Shown here piece after piece: positions 1-5,954 of a stretch of 9,017 nucleotides of DNA. Origin of the DNA: Opitutales bacterium (lineage in GTDB: Bacteria > Verrucomicrobiota > Verrucomicrobiia > Opitutales > T3Sed10-336); contig SLOW01000084.1 in assembly GCA_007132315.1 (NCBI GenBank), positions 1 to 9,017 on the forward strand. The letters run 5' to 3'. The notes beneath the pieces are model-generated. The model ran no database searches. It had not been told where the DNA came from and worked only from the letters and a program-made list of their open reading frames with translations. Position 1 is the stretch's first letter. The number at the start of each line of letters is the position of its first letter. The position numbers and the translations under genes were made by a program.

Positions 1-114
1 CCAGCGCAGTTCCGTGAGCCCGAAGAGGCGGACGGGCGCTGGCTGAAGCGGCGCGCTACGATGGGAGCACCTTTTGAAATATTTTGCGCGTTTCGCGCAA
101 GATTTCAGAAATAA
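1..114 (+). CDS. Possible 3' end of a convergent plus-strand gene (partial)
   Basis: Plus frame 1 is open from the window edge to a TAA at 112-114, giving 37 codons. The tail is rich in charged residues (it includes REPEEADGRWLKRRA) and ends in FQK. The other two plus frames stop within the first 46 bases. I do not recognise the protein. If real, the gene starts outside the window and converges on the minus-strand oxidoreductase, with stop codons about 25 bp apart. The last codons overlap a strong inverted repeat at 72-110. An open run of this length at a window edge can occur by chance in GC-rich DNA, so this is a weak call. Confidence 0.22.
   Translation, partial: PAQFREPEEADGRWLKRRATMGAPFEIFCAFRARFQK
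72..110. terminator. Long stem-loop between converging ends; possible bidirectional terminator
   Basis: The inner arms TTGCGCG (84-90) and CGCGCAA (94-100) pair perfectly around a three-base loop. A/T-rich outer arms, TGAAAT (75-80) and ATTTCA (102-107), extend the stem, separated by a small internal loop. The structure begins about 28 bases after the stop codon of the minus-strand oxidoreductase, where a terminator would be expected. Neither strand has a clean run of T after the GC stem, so intrinsic termination is uncertain. It may instead be an mRNA 3'-end stabiliser. Confidence 0.45.
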
Positions 115-138
115 GGGGCTAAATTCGCAATCCACAAT

Positions 139-1527
139 TCAACTCGTCCGAACGCATTTTGCGTAACGGTCGGGAAACCGCTTGTCGGGGTCGTAGCGCT
201 GCTTTAAGCTGCGGCAGCGGGATTCGTCGTAAAGTCGCTCGAAGGTGTCCGGTTCGAAATACGAGGTGGAGTAAAGCGATTTCCACCCGCCGAGTTCGAT
301 CGTTTTGGCCTCGACCAACCGGTCGAAATGGCCGGGCGGATGTTCCGACGGCACCCCGCCCCAGAAGCCGAAGTTCAGGTAAAGTTTTGAGGGGTCGGTC
401 GGATAAAGGGGAAAACGGGGGCCGCCTTCCGATCCCTGGGCCGGACACACCCATACCGGCAGGATGCCGATTTCCCGCAGCAGAAAAGCGAGGAATTCAC
501 CGGCGCGTTCGGCCTGTATTTCGACGTCCTGAATGACGTACTCGACCCCGCGGTCGAGGCGTAGCAGGGCGAACAGACCCGAGCGCCGCAGGAATGCTTT
601 GATCTTCCAGTACGCCGTTGAACGCAGCAGCCCGAGCGATTTGTACACCCGGCGCAGGACGGGATGCTCGGCGCCGAAGGCGCGCGAACACCAGAACCAG
701 TCGGTGTCCCAGCGCCACAGGTAATCTTTGACCGTGAGCCAGTCCTCCGATTTTTCCCGGAGCGACCGGTGGTAGATGTTGTCGCCGGTATAGTCACTGG
801 TCCGGGGCGCTTCGTCCGACCAGGTTCCCGTTGTCAGGACAAAGCTCCGGTCCGAGAATGCGGTGCCGTCGATGAATGCAGGCTTCCCGTCCGATGTCCG
901 GCCGGCTCGGCAGGCGTTCATCATTTCGGCGACGAATGACTCGATTCTAGAAAACGCCTGGTGCCGCAGATGCACGAAAGGCCGGGTCGGCATCGTGCGG
1001 ATCCGGGCCCGCAGGCAATACCCGAGCGCGCCGTAGGAACAGGGAAATCCGAAAAAGAGGTCGGCGTGCGCGTTGTCCGGACGGCAGATGACAATTTCTC
1101 CGGCGCCGGTGAGAATATCCATTTCCAGCACCGTTTCGTGGACGAATCCGTGGCGGAAGGACGAGGATTCGATACCGCCGCCCGAAATGGCCCCACCAAC
1201 CGTGATCGACTTGAGTTCCGGCACCACGGCCGGCATCAGCCTGCGGGGGAGCAGCGCGTCAACCAGGGTTTCGTACCGGATCATGCCCTCGACATCGACC
1301 CAGCCTTCCGCCGGGTTCACATCCAGCACATGGGTGAAGTCCCGCACGTCGAGTGACGCGCGATCCGCACGGCGACGATCGCGAAAGAGGTTCGATGTCG
1401 CCTTCTTCAGCCGGATCGGCCGCCCTGCGTCCCGGGCGCGGTGAAACTCGGAAATCAGTCTTTCACGCCGGGCCTCGTGGGCGGCGCGCTTTGGATCGGC
1501 GGGTGTTGTGTTTGCTCCGGTATGCAT
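139..1527 (-). CDS. FAD-binding oxidoreductase, DHCR24/TmsA-like (lipid double-bond reductase candidate)
   Basis: This is a 462-residue flavoprotein of the VAO/PCMH fold. The FAD-binding domain spans roughly residues 36-180, beginning with a KKATSNLF segment. It includes the hallmark TVGGAISGGGIESSSFRHG (109-127), close to the TVGG...GIESSS segment of eukaryotic delta24-sterol reductase (DHCR24/DWARF1). The C-terminal half keeps other DHCR24-like landmarks: WLTVKDYLWRWD, a PVWVCP segment, LYLNFGFWGG and SLYSTSYF. Actinobacterial TmsA/Rv0449c-type proteins share this architecture, and TmsA reduces a 10-methylene fatty acyl intermediate to the 10-methyl form. The gene starts at an ATG 30 bp after the stop of the Cfa-family methyltransferase gene and is almost certainly co-transcribed with it. 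From that pairing I infer that the substrate is a methylated or unsaturated lipid acyl chain. A sterol-type substrate cannot be excluded from sequence alone. No clear Shine-Dalgarno is visible, but a hairpin (1541-1557) lies just upstream. The family is firm; the exact reaction is inferred. Confidence 0.9.
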   Translation of the reverse strand: MHTGANTTPADPKRAAHEARRERLISEFHRARDAGRPIRLKKATSNLFRDRRRADRASLDVRDFTHVLDVNPAEGWVDVEGMIRYETLVDALLPRRLMPAVVPELKSITVGGAISGGGIESSSFRHGFVHETVLEMDILTGAGEIVICRPDNAHADLFFGFPCSYGALGYCLRARIRTMPTRPFVHLRHQAFSRIESFVAEMMNACRAGRTSDGKPAFIDGTAFSDRSFVLTTGTWSDEAPRTSDYTGDNIYHRSLREKSEDWLTVKDYLWRWDTDWFWCSRAFGAEHPVLRRVYKSLGLLRSTAYWKIKAFLRRSGLFALLRLDRGVEYVIQDVEIQAERAGEFLAFLLREIGILPVWVCPAQGSEGGPRFPLYPTDPSKLYLNFGFWGGVPSEHPPGHFDRLVEAKTIELGGWKSLYSTSYFEPDTFERLYDESRCRSLKQRYDPDKRFPDRYAKCVRTS

Positions 1528-1540
1528 CGGTTGGGTGCGG

Positions 1541-1557
1541 CGCGGGACGCTCCCGCG
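1541..1557 (-). other. Perfect hairpin between cfa and the FAD oxidoreductase gene
   Basis: Arms CGCGGGA (1541-1547) and TCCCGCG (1551-1557) are separated by three bases. On the minus-strand transcript the stem begins at the base right after the cfa TGA and ends 13 bases before the oxidoreductase ATG. No T run follows, so it does not look like a terminator. It could tune translation or mRNA stability within the two-gene transcript. Confidence 0.5.
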
Positions 1558-2676
1558 TCAACGGACGGACGGGTAGCCGCCTTCGACTCCTTTTTTTGAA
1601 TACACGAATTGCCACAGCTGGATTTTTCTCGCGCGGAAGGCGCCGCTGCACGACAGCAGGTAATACTCCCACATGCGCCGAAAGCGTTCGCCGTACTTAT
1701 CACGGAAATGCGGCCAGTTTCTGGAAAAATTTTCGTACCAGGCCATGAGGGTCGGGTCATAGTCGGCGCCGAAGTTGTGAACGTCTTCTGTGACGAAGAA
1801 CGGCTCGGCGGCGGAGGTGAGCTGGCGCAGGGAGGGCAGGAAACCGCCCGGGAAGATGTAACGTTCGATCCAGGGGTCGCTCCATGTCTTGGTGAAGTTG
1901 GAGCCGATGGTATGGAGAAGCGCCAGACCGTCCTCCTTGAGACAGCGGGCCTTGAGTAGCAGAAATTTGCTGTAATTGCCCGGACCCACGTGTTCGCACA
2001 GGCCGATCGAAACCACACGGTCGAACGAACCCTCGGCATCGCGGTAATCCCGCTGGTGGATGGTGACCGGGAGGTCCCGGCAGCGCTCGCGGGCCGAGAG
2101 TACCTGTTGCTGCGAGATGTTGTAAACGGTGACCGAGGCGCCGTAGTTTTCGGCGGCGTACCGGGCGAAACCGCCCCATCCGCCGCCGAGCTCCAACACC
2201 GTATGCCCCGGTTTTAAAGCGAGCTTGCGGCAAACGAGATCGAGTTTCGCTTCCTGCGCCTCTGCCAGTGTGGCGGCCCGTCGCCAGTAGGCGCAGGTGT
2301 ACTGCATCCACTTTGGGTCGAGCATCGCCTCGTAAAAAGCGTTGCCGAGATCGTAGTGGGTTTTCGCCACGCGGAGGGAGCGCCGGCGGCTCTGGGGGTT
2401 ACCCAGGCGCGCGAGCAGGCCGCCCAGGACCGATACCGGACGGATCACGGAGGTCTCCAGGCGGGCGCGAAGCAGGCGCTCGAAGAAACGGTCGAGGGCG
2501 GTCGCGCCCCACCAGCCGTCCATGTACGCCTCACCCGCCGCCAGCGAACCTCCGGCCGCGAGACGTCGAAATACGCGGGAATCGTGAACCTGGAAATCCC
2601 AGGGACGGCTTCCGTTGACCTCGATGCCCGCTCGGGCGAGAATGGAACGGACGAATGTTTCGGCGCTCGGTTTCAT
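1558..2676 (-). CDS. cfa: Cyclopropane-fatty-acyl-phospholipid synthase family SAM methyltransferase
   Basis: This 372-residue protein aligns nearly end to end with E. coli Cfa (382 residues) as I recall it. The small N-terminal domain (about 1-100) includes AAGEAYMDGWW (46-56). The catalytic domain carries HYDLGNAFY (108-115), MQYTCAYW (124-131), the SAM-binding VLELGGGWGG (160-169), EHVGPGNY (228-235), LLHTIGS (253-259), NFGADYDPTLMAWY (301-314) and CSGAFRARKIQLWQ (343-356). The residues matching the E. coli active site and bicarbonate pocket are present: C128, E228, H255, I257, Y314 and C343. Motif I has Gly where E. coli has Cys (GGGWGG versus GCGWGG). Such enzymes transfer a methylene from SAM to unsaturated phospholipid acyl chains at the inner membrane. 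Most make a cyclopropane, while TmsB/UfaA1-type relatives make a 10-methylene product. The downstream DHCR24/TmsA-like reductase makes the second outcome plausible, although the sequence itself looks like classic Cfa. No strong Shine-Dalgarno precedes the ATG. Confidence 0.95.
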   Translation of the reverse strand: MKPSAETFVRSILARAGIEVNGSRPWDFQVHDSRVFRRLAAGGSLAAGEAYMDGWWGATALDRFFERLLRARLETSVIRPVSVLGGLLARLGNPQSRRRSLRVAKTHYDLGNAFYEAMLDPKWMQYTCAYWRRAATLAEAQEAKLDLVCRKLALKPGHTVLELGGGWGGFARYAAENYGASVTVYNISQQQVLSARERCRDLPVTIHQRDYRDAEGSFDRVVSIGLCEHVGPGNYSKFLLLKARCLKEDGLALLHTIGSNFTKTWSDPWIERYIFPGGFLPSLRQLTSAAEPFFVTEDVHNFGADYDPTLMAWYENFSRNWPHFRDKYGERFRRMWEYYLLSCSGAFRARKIQLWQFVYSKKGVEGGYPSVR

Positions 2677-2708
2677 TAAGGGAGTTGGGTCCGGGCGTTC
2701 TCGGAACG

Positions 2709-2825
2709 TTATTCGATCTTCAGTGGATTATCGATCGCCTCCGGATGCAAACGCAACGTCAAACCGGAGACATTTGCTCCGGAAGCATCGATTTCAGCCA
2801 GAGCAATTTCAACGCGGGCCGCCCT
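2709..2825 (-). pseudogene. Start-less 38-codon open stretch; possible 3' relic of a lost gene
   Basis: On the minus strand this frame lies between an in-frame TAA (2826-2828) and a terminal TAA (2709-2711). It contains no ATG or GTG. The translation includes EIALAEIDASG and ends in HPEAIDNPLKIE, a balanced protein-like composition unlike the arginine- and proline-rich shadow frames common here. Its stop lies 32 bp before the cfa ATG, the spacing expected of an upstream operon gene. About half of its codons end in G or C, lower than the nuo genes. I do not recognise a family. It may be the tail of a deleted gene or chance reading. Confidence 0.2.
2764..2782 (-). terminator. CCGGAG/CTCCGG stem-loop, possible weak terminator or regulatory hairpin
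   Basis: Arms CCGGAG (2764-2769) and CTCCGG (2777-2782) enclose a seven-base loop. On the minus strand the hairpin lies about 70 bases past the cyclotransferase stop and is followed by TTTGACGTT, a weak T-rich segment. A third copy, CTCCGG (2739-2744), could pair with the same 2764-2769 arm, giving an alternative structure. With only six pairs and a poor T tract, termination is a tentative reading. Confidence 0.3.
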
Positions 2826-2850
2826 TTAAGGGGCGTTGGAAACGGGTGAA

Positions 2851-3402
2851 TCAGTCGTCGGAGTCGAATTCGGTGCAGCAGGAACCGGCGGCTTCGATAC
2901 AGGCGCCGCACAGGATCAAGCCGCCGAATTTCTCCGCCCCTGCGCGTCCGCAGCGTTCGCACAGGCCCCGGTAGGCGAGATAATCCCCGTCCGGAACGAC
3001 CGGGAGATGGGAAGCATTCCGGTTGAAGCGATAGATCCAGGCCGCAACGGGGGATTCTCCGCCGGTGTTCACGCGAGCCGTTTCCCGCACGTATTCGCCG
3101 GGGACGTCGGGGTCGGTCGAACAGCCTTCGTAGGCGTCGAGCTCCGCCAGGAGCGGCTCAGGGTGATCCGGAAGACGGAACAGGTCGCCCGTCACACAAT
3201 GGGCCGGATCCTCGCAGCGGACCAGTCCGGGGTAGTGGCCCACATCAACCAGATGAAATCCGGACAATGTGCCGGTCGTCAGGTGGCTGGCCTCGCGCCG
3301 AAGCCGCCGGGCGAACGGGTTCCCGAATCCCCGGCGCAGGGTTCCGTAAACGAAAAGAGCCGGCGCGCGTGCGGCGTTTGCCTGGTTGTTTGTATCCTTC
3401 AT
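2851..3402 (-). CDS. Gamma-glutamylcyclotransferase-fold protein with C-terminal cysteine-rich zinc-ribbon-like tail
   Basis: From the ATG at 3402 the protein has 183 residues. Residues 14-143 form a gamma-glutamylcyclotransferase/AIG2-like (BtrG/YtfP superfamily) domain. LFVYGTLRRG (16-25) is the substrate-binding signature. LDAYEG (88-93) carries the probable catalytic glutamate E92. PGEYVRE (101-107), AAWIYRF (120-126) and PDGDYL (137-142) follow in the usual order. The family removes gamma-glutamyl groups as 5-oxoproline, or edits gamma-glutamyl amines; the substrate here is unknown. The family domain normally ends near residue 143. Here an in-frame tail of about 40 residues follows, with cysteines at 148/151 and 165/168 (two CxxC pairs) and a GSCCTEF segment (173-179) before an acidic end. 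This looks like a small zinc-ribbon module. A TTG at 3414 would add four residues and has GAGGAT upstream at plausible spacing, so it could be the true start. The stop of the DUF2452 gene is 36 bp upstream of the ATG (24 bp from the TTG), which suggests co-transcription. Confidence 0.85.
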   Translation of the reverse strand: MKDTNNQANAARAPALFVYGTLRRGFGNPFARRLRREASHLTTGTLSGFHLVDVGHYPGLVRCEDPAHCVTGDLFRLPDHPEPLLAELDAYEGCSTDPDVPGEYVRETARVNTGGESPVAAWIYRFNRNASHLPVVPDGDYLAYRGLCERCGRAGAEKFGGLILCGACIEAAGSCCTEFDSDD

Positions 3403-3438
3403 TCGCTCAAACAACGTTCGAGATCCTCGCTTTCGGTG

Positions 3439-4017
3439 TTATTCCGCCTCTTCCGGCAACGTCCGCCGTTGCGGGGCGTTGGCTTCGGCGAACGGGAGGG
3501 CGGCGATGCCGGCCCGGAGCATGGAGCTGCGGAGCGAATGAGCCAAAACGTGACTGTATGCGCGCTGGTAGAATACCTGGGATTCATCGTACTCCGGCAG
3601 AATATCCTCCATGGTCTTCGCGTTGCGGACGCGCTGGTCGAACGCCAGGCGTTCTTTTTCGATGTAAGCCAGCAACGCCTCGTCCCGGCCGGCTTCCTCT
3701 GAAAGCTTGAGGGTCCAGGTCATGTCCGACTGGAGCTTACACTCGCCCACCACCTTGCCGAAAAGGTTTCCCTCCCATTCGTGCTGCGCCACCAGCGATA
3801 GCCGGAATCGACCGTCCTTCTGATAGAGTGTGTAGGTCTGTCCCGGAACCGGCCGAAACTTGAAGTCGCTTCGCAGTACGAAGAGCGAGGTGAACAGTTC
3901 GACAGAGATCTGATCGATCTCTTTCGGGGGAACGTGGGCGGCAGCCGTCTTGCCTTCCGCGAGGACGGACAGGACGGGAACCAGGCCCTTGCCTTGTGGA
4001 TTCGGATTTTTTGCCAT
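3439..4017 (-). CDS. DUF2452 family protein of unknown function
   Basis: This 192-residue soluble protein shows no signal peptide or membrane segment. The N-terminus has NPQGKGLVPVL (6-16), which I associate with bacterial DUF2452 proteins. The central part, GQTYTLYQKDGRFRLSLVAQ (59-78) followed by HEWEG (79-83), resembles the core of the DUF2452 family (PF10504). That family also includes eukaryotic C1orf50-like proteins, whose core has a similar tyrosine-rich strand pair followed by an EW motif. Residues 85-110 (KVVGECKLQSDMTWTLKLSE) complete the domain. The segment from 110 to 165 is predicted helical and charged, and the C-terminus is low in complexity. No catalytic motif is apparent and no function is known. 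It sits 39 bp after the collapsed dehydrogenase and just before the cyclotransferase gene, so it probably shares their transcript. The family assignment is from memory and moderately firm. Confidence 0.75.
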   Translation of the reverse strand: MAKNPNPQGKGLVPVLSVLAEGKTAAAHVPPKEIDQISVELFTSLFVLRSDFKFRPVPGQTYTLYQKDGRFRLSLVAQHEWEGNLFGKVVGECKLQSDMTWTLKLSEEAGRDEALLAYIEKERLAFDQRVRNAKTMEDILPEYDESQVFYQRAYSHVLAHSLRSSMLRAGIAALPFAEANAPQRRTLPEEAE

Positions 4018-4056
4018 CTCGTCGCGTTACGCCGGCTTTACCCGACGGGAACGTGT

Positions 4057-4365
4057 TCAGTGCACGGAAACGACCACTTTGCCGAAGTGGGCGCCGTTTT
4101 GCAGATAATCGTATGCGTCGGGCGCCTGCCAGCGCGTCACCCCGTCGCCTAACGCGACCACCTCGCCGGCGCCGTCGGACAGCGGAATTACCGGGTGGTT
4201 CGCGCCCCGTGCGTAACCGCAGCCGAGGATCATGAGGTCCCGGTAATTCAGCGACGTGGCCCGCAGCCGCACGACCACCTTCCCGGCGGCCGGTTTCGGG
4301 TCGGGCAATTCGGTCGATATCAAACGGGGTGTCTCCCCTTCCAGTCTCAGTTGATAAGCTTTCAT
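4057..4365 (-). pseudogene. Zinc-type alcohol dehydrogenase (MDR family) with large in-frame internal deletion
   Basis: The 102-codon frame joins the two ends of a medium-chain dehydrogenase/reductase. Residues 1-79 are a normal N-terminus of the zinc-binding alcohol dehydrogenase family: MKAYQL, then SLNYRDLMILGCGYARG (45-61), PVIPLSDGAGEVVALGDGVT (64-83 region). Residues from about QAPDAYDYL onward, including NGAHFGKVVV, match the extreme C-terminus, which in relatives reads roughly EAPEAYRYLxSGxHFGKVV. Full-length relatives have about 335 residues, so some 230 residues are missing. The lost part includes the rest of the catalytic domain and the whole nucleotide-binding Rossmann domain. The reading frame is intact across the join (TRW|QAP), but the product cannot bind NAD(P)H and should be inactive as a dehydrogenase. 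The ATG at 4365 is preceded by GGAG at good spacing and matches the family start; an earlier in-frame ATG-like start at 4386 is less likely. It could be a genuine deletion allele or an assembly collapse. Confidence 0.85.
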
Positions 4366-4378
4366 GATTCTCCGCTGT

Positions 4379-4417
4379 GCCGACAACGATTCTGTCGGCG
4401 ACTGAATATTGTCGCCG
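4379..4417 (-). promoter_or_regulatory. Two overlapping, mutually exclusive hairpins between nuoN and the dehydrogenase remnant
   Basis: Arms CGGCGAC (4396-4402) and GTCGCCG (4411-4417) form one seven-pair hairpin with an eight-base loop. GCCGACA (4379-4385) and TGTCGGC (4393-4399) form another seven-pair hairpin with a seven-base loop. They share bases 4396-4399, so both cannot form fully at once. On the minus transcript they lie about 45 bases after the nuoN stop and 13 bases before the dehydrogenase ATG. No T run follows either stem. This could be the end of the nuo transcript, a processing site or an attenuator-like leader; the sequence does not decide. Confidence 0.4.
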
Positions 4418-4461
4418 GTCCGGAGATCGTCAAATCAGGAAGCGTTCCGGGCTGATGGCGG

Positions 4462-5919
4462 TCAGGATGGGGGGAAGATCGACGACAGCGAGTCGGCGAT
4501 GGTGTCGAGAAACAGTCCCGGAACCGTGCCGAGGCCGATGATGACCGCGATAAGCAAGAGGCAGAGCACGCGGGCGGCGGGATCGAGGTGAATGGGCGAG
4601 GTGTCCGCATCGCCGGACGGTTCGGTAAAGAACGCCGCGTGCACCACACGCAAATAGTAATACACCGCGATGACCGTGTTGAGGACGGCCAGGAGCACGA
4701 GCCAGAGAAATCCTTGCTGCAGGGCGGCGGTGAGGAGGGAGAATTTGCCCATGAAGCCGACAAAGGGCGGCATTCCGGCGAGGGAGAAGACTCCGGCCAG
4801 CAGGGTCGCAGCGAGCAGCGGGGAACGTTTGTGAAGGCCGGCGAGGGCGCTGATGGGGAGATTGGCACCGTCCCGGGACACCCGCGTGATGACCGTGAAG
4901 CAGGCGAGAATCATGAAGAGGTACCCGGTCACGTAATACAGGGAGGCGGTGAAGCCGGCTTCCTCGAGGGCCACCAGTCCGAGCAGGGTGTAGCCCGCGT
5001 GGGCGATGGCGGAAAATCCGAGCAGGCGCTTGAAATCGGTCTGGGCGAGGGCGAGGAGGTTGCCGAAGAACATGGAGCCGATCGCCAGGATGGCGAGCAT
5101 GACGGCGAGGGTTTGGGCCTCGGGAGTGGCGGCCCCGGCGAAGCGCAACAAGAGGAGGACCGCGGCGACTTTGGGGAGGGAGGCGATGATGGCGGTGGTT
5201 TCATTGGAGGCGCCTTGGTACACATCGGGCGTCCAGAAGTGGAAGGGAAAGACCGCCAGCTTGTAAAAAAACGCCGCCATCGTCAGAATCACTCCGGTGA
5301 TCGCCAGCGGGGTGTGCATCACCGGTTGGAGTCGTTCGACCAGCAGAGGGAGCGAGGTGGTGCCGGTCAGCCCGTACAGGTAGCCCATTCCGAAGAGCAT
5401 GATTCCGCTGGCGGCGATTCCAAACATCATGTACTTGATGGCGGACTCCATCTGCGAGCGCCGGCCCTTGGCTTCCCGGCGCATGGCGATGAGGAGGAAG
5501 AGCGGGAAGGACGACAGCTCGAGGGCGACTACCAGGGTGATGAGATCGACGCTGCCGGCCAGAAGCACGAACCCCATGACGCTGGTGGCGAGAAGGAAGA
5601 AATACTCGGGGCGGATGTCCGCGCGGATGTCCTTCAGGTGATTTCCGATGACAACGCAGCCCAGGTAGCCGAGGGCGAAGACGAGTTTCAGCCATTGGGA
5701 GAAGGCGTCGACGCGGTAGGCTCCGTCGAAGAGGACGGCTTCGGCTTTAAATGTCGCCGCGCAGGCGAGCGCCAGCGCGATCGCGGTTGCCACGGAGACG
5801 TGCCGGGCCGCGCCAACCCGGTTCGTTCCGAGGGTGACGCCGAAAAGCGCGAGGATCCCGAGAAGGAGGATCCCTTCCGGAAGGAAGGCGATGAAGCTGT
5901 TGGTTTGCGCGTCGGACAT
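4462..5919 (-). CDS. nuoN: NADH-quinone oxidoreductase subunit N
   Basis: NuoN is one of the three antiporter-like proton-pumping subunits of the complex I membrane arm. This 485-residue protein has the usual length and about 14 hydrophobic helices. Visible family marks include the TM5 glutamate in ALELSSFPLFLL (E134), a lysine in the TM7 segment AAFFYKLAVFPFHFWTPDVY (K220), a lysine after it in SLPK (K250), the loop AQTDFKRLLGFSAIAHAGY (292-310), and the TM12 lysine in FVGFMGKFSLL (K392). These charged residues line the proton path in the family. The N-terminal LPEGILLLG is also typical. It follows nuoM after 34 bp and is the last nuo gene, matching the usual L-M-N order. No obvious Shine-Dalgarno precedes the ATG, so translational coupling is possible. 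It keeps nothing unusual in its key residues. Confidence 0.97.
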   Translation of the reverse strand: MSDAQTNSFIAFLPEGILLLGILALFGVTLGTNRVGAARHVSVATAIALALACAATFKAEAVLFDGAYRVDAFSQWLKLVFALGYLGCVVIGNHLKDIRADIRPEYFFLLATSVMGFVLLAGSVDLITLVVALELSSFPLFLLIAMRREAKGRRSQMESAIKYMMFGIAASGIMLFGMGYLYGLTGTTSLPLLVERLQPVMHTPLAITGVILTMAAFFYKLAVFPFHFWTPDVYQGASNETTAIIASLPKVAAVLLLLRFAGAATPEAQTLAVMLAILAIGSMFFGNLLALAQTDFKRLLGFSAIAHAGYTLLGLVALEEAGFTASLYYVTGYLFMILACFTVITRVSRDGANLPISALAGLHKRSPLLAATLLAGVFSLAGMPPFVGFMGKFSLLTAALQQGFLWLVLLAVLNTVIAVYYYLRVVHAAFFTEPSGDADTSPIHLDPAARVLCLLLIAVIIGLGTVPGLFLDTIADSLSSIFPPS

Positions 5920-5954
5920 GAGTGCGTGCGGAATAGATCGGGTCGTTCAGTGCG

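Larger units (their letters stand above)
2677..2850. other. Gene-poor 174-bp gap upstream of cfa with inverted repeats
   Basis: This is the largest gap between recognised genes in the window and is locally richer in A/T than its neighbours. It holds a CCGGAG/CTCCGG repeat cluster (2739-2782), a CGCCC/GGGCG inverted repeat (2820-2835) and a start-less open stretch on the minus strand (2712-2825). A cfa promoter may lie here, but I found no convincing pair of -35 and -10 boxes. TTGACG and GATAAT both occur on the minus strand, but they are 24 bases apart, too far for a standard sigma-70 promoter. Confidence 0.4.

Noticed and set aside
2674..2740. Possible sigma-70 promoter for cfa using TTGACG and GATAAT
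   Set aside because: The two boxes are 24 bases apart on the minus strand, well outside the usual 16-18 spacing, and no better pair was found.
2836..3702. 288-residue plus-strand frame across the cyclotransferase and DUF2452 genes
   Set aside because: It is antisense to two genes with recognisable domains, and its own translation shows no coherent domain.
4018..4056. Small CCCG/CGGG palindrome between the dehydrogenase remnant and the DUF2452 gene
   Set aside because: Only four pairs around one base; such palindromes are frequent in GC-rich DNA.
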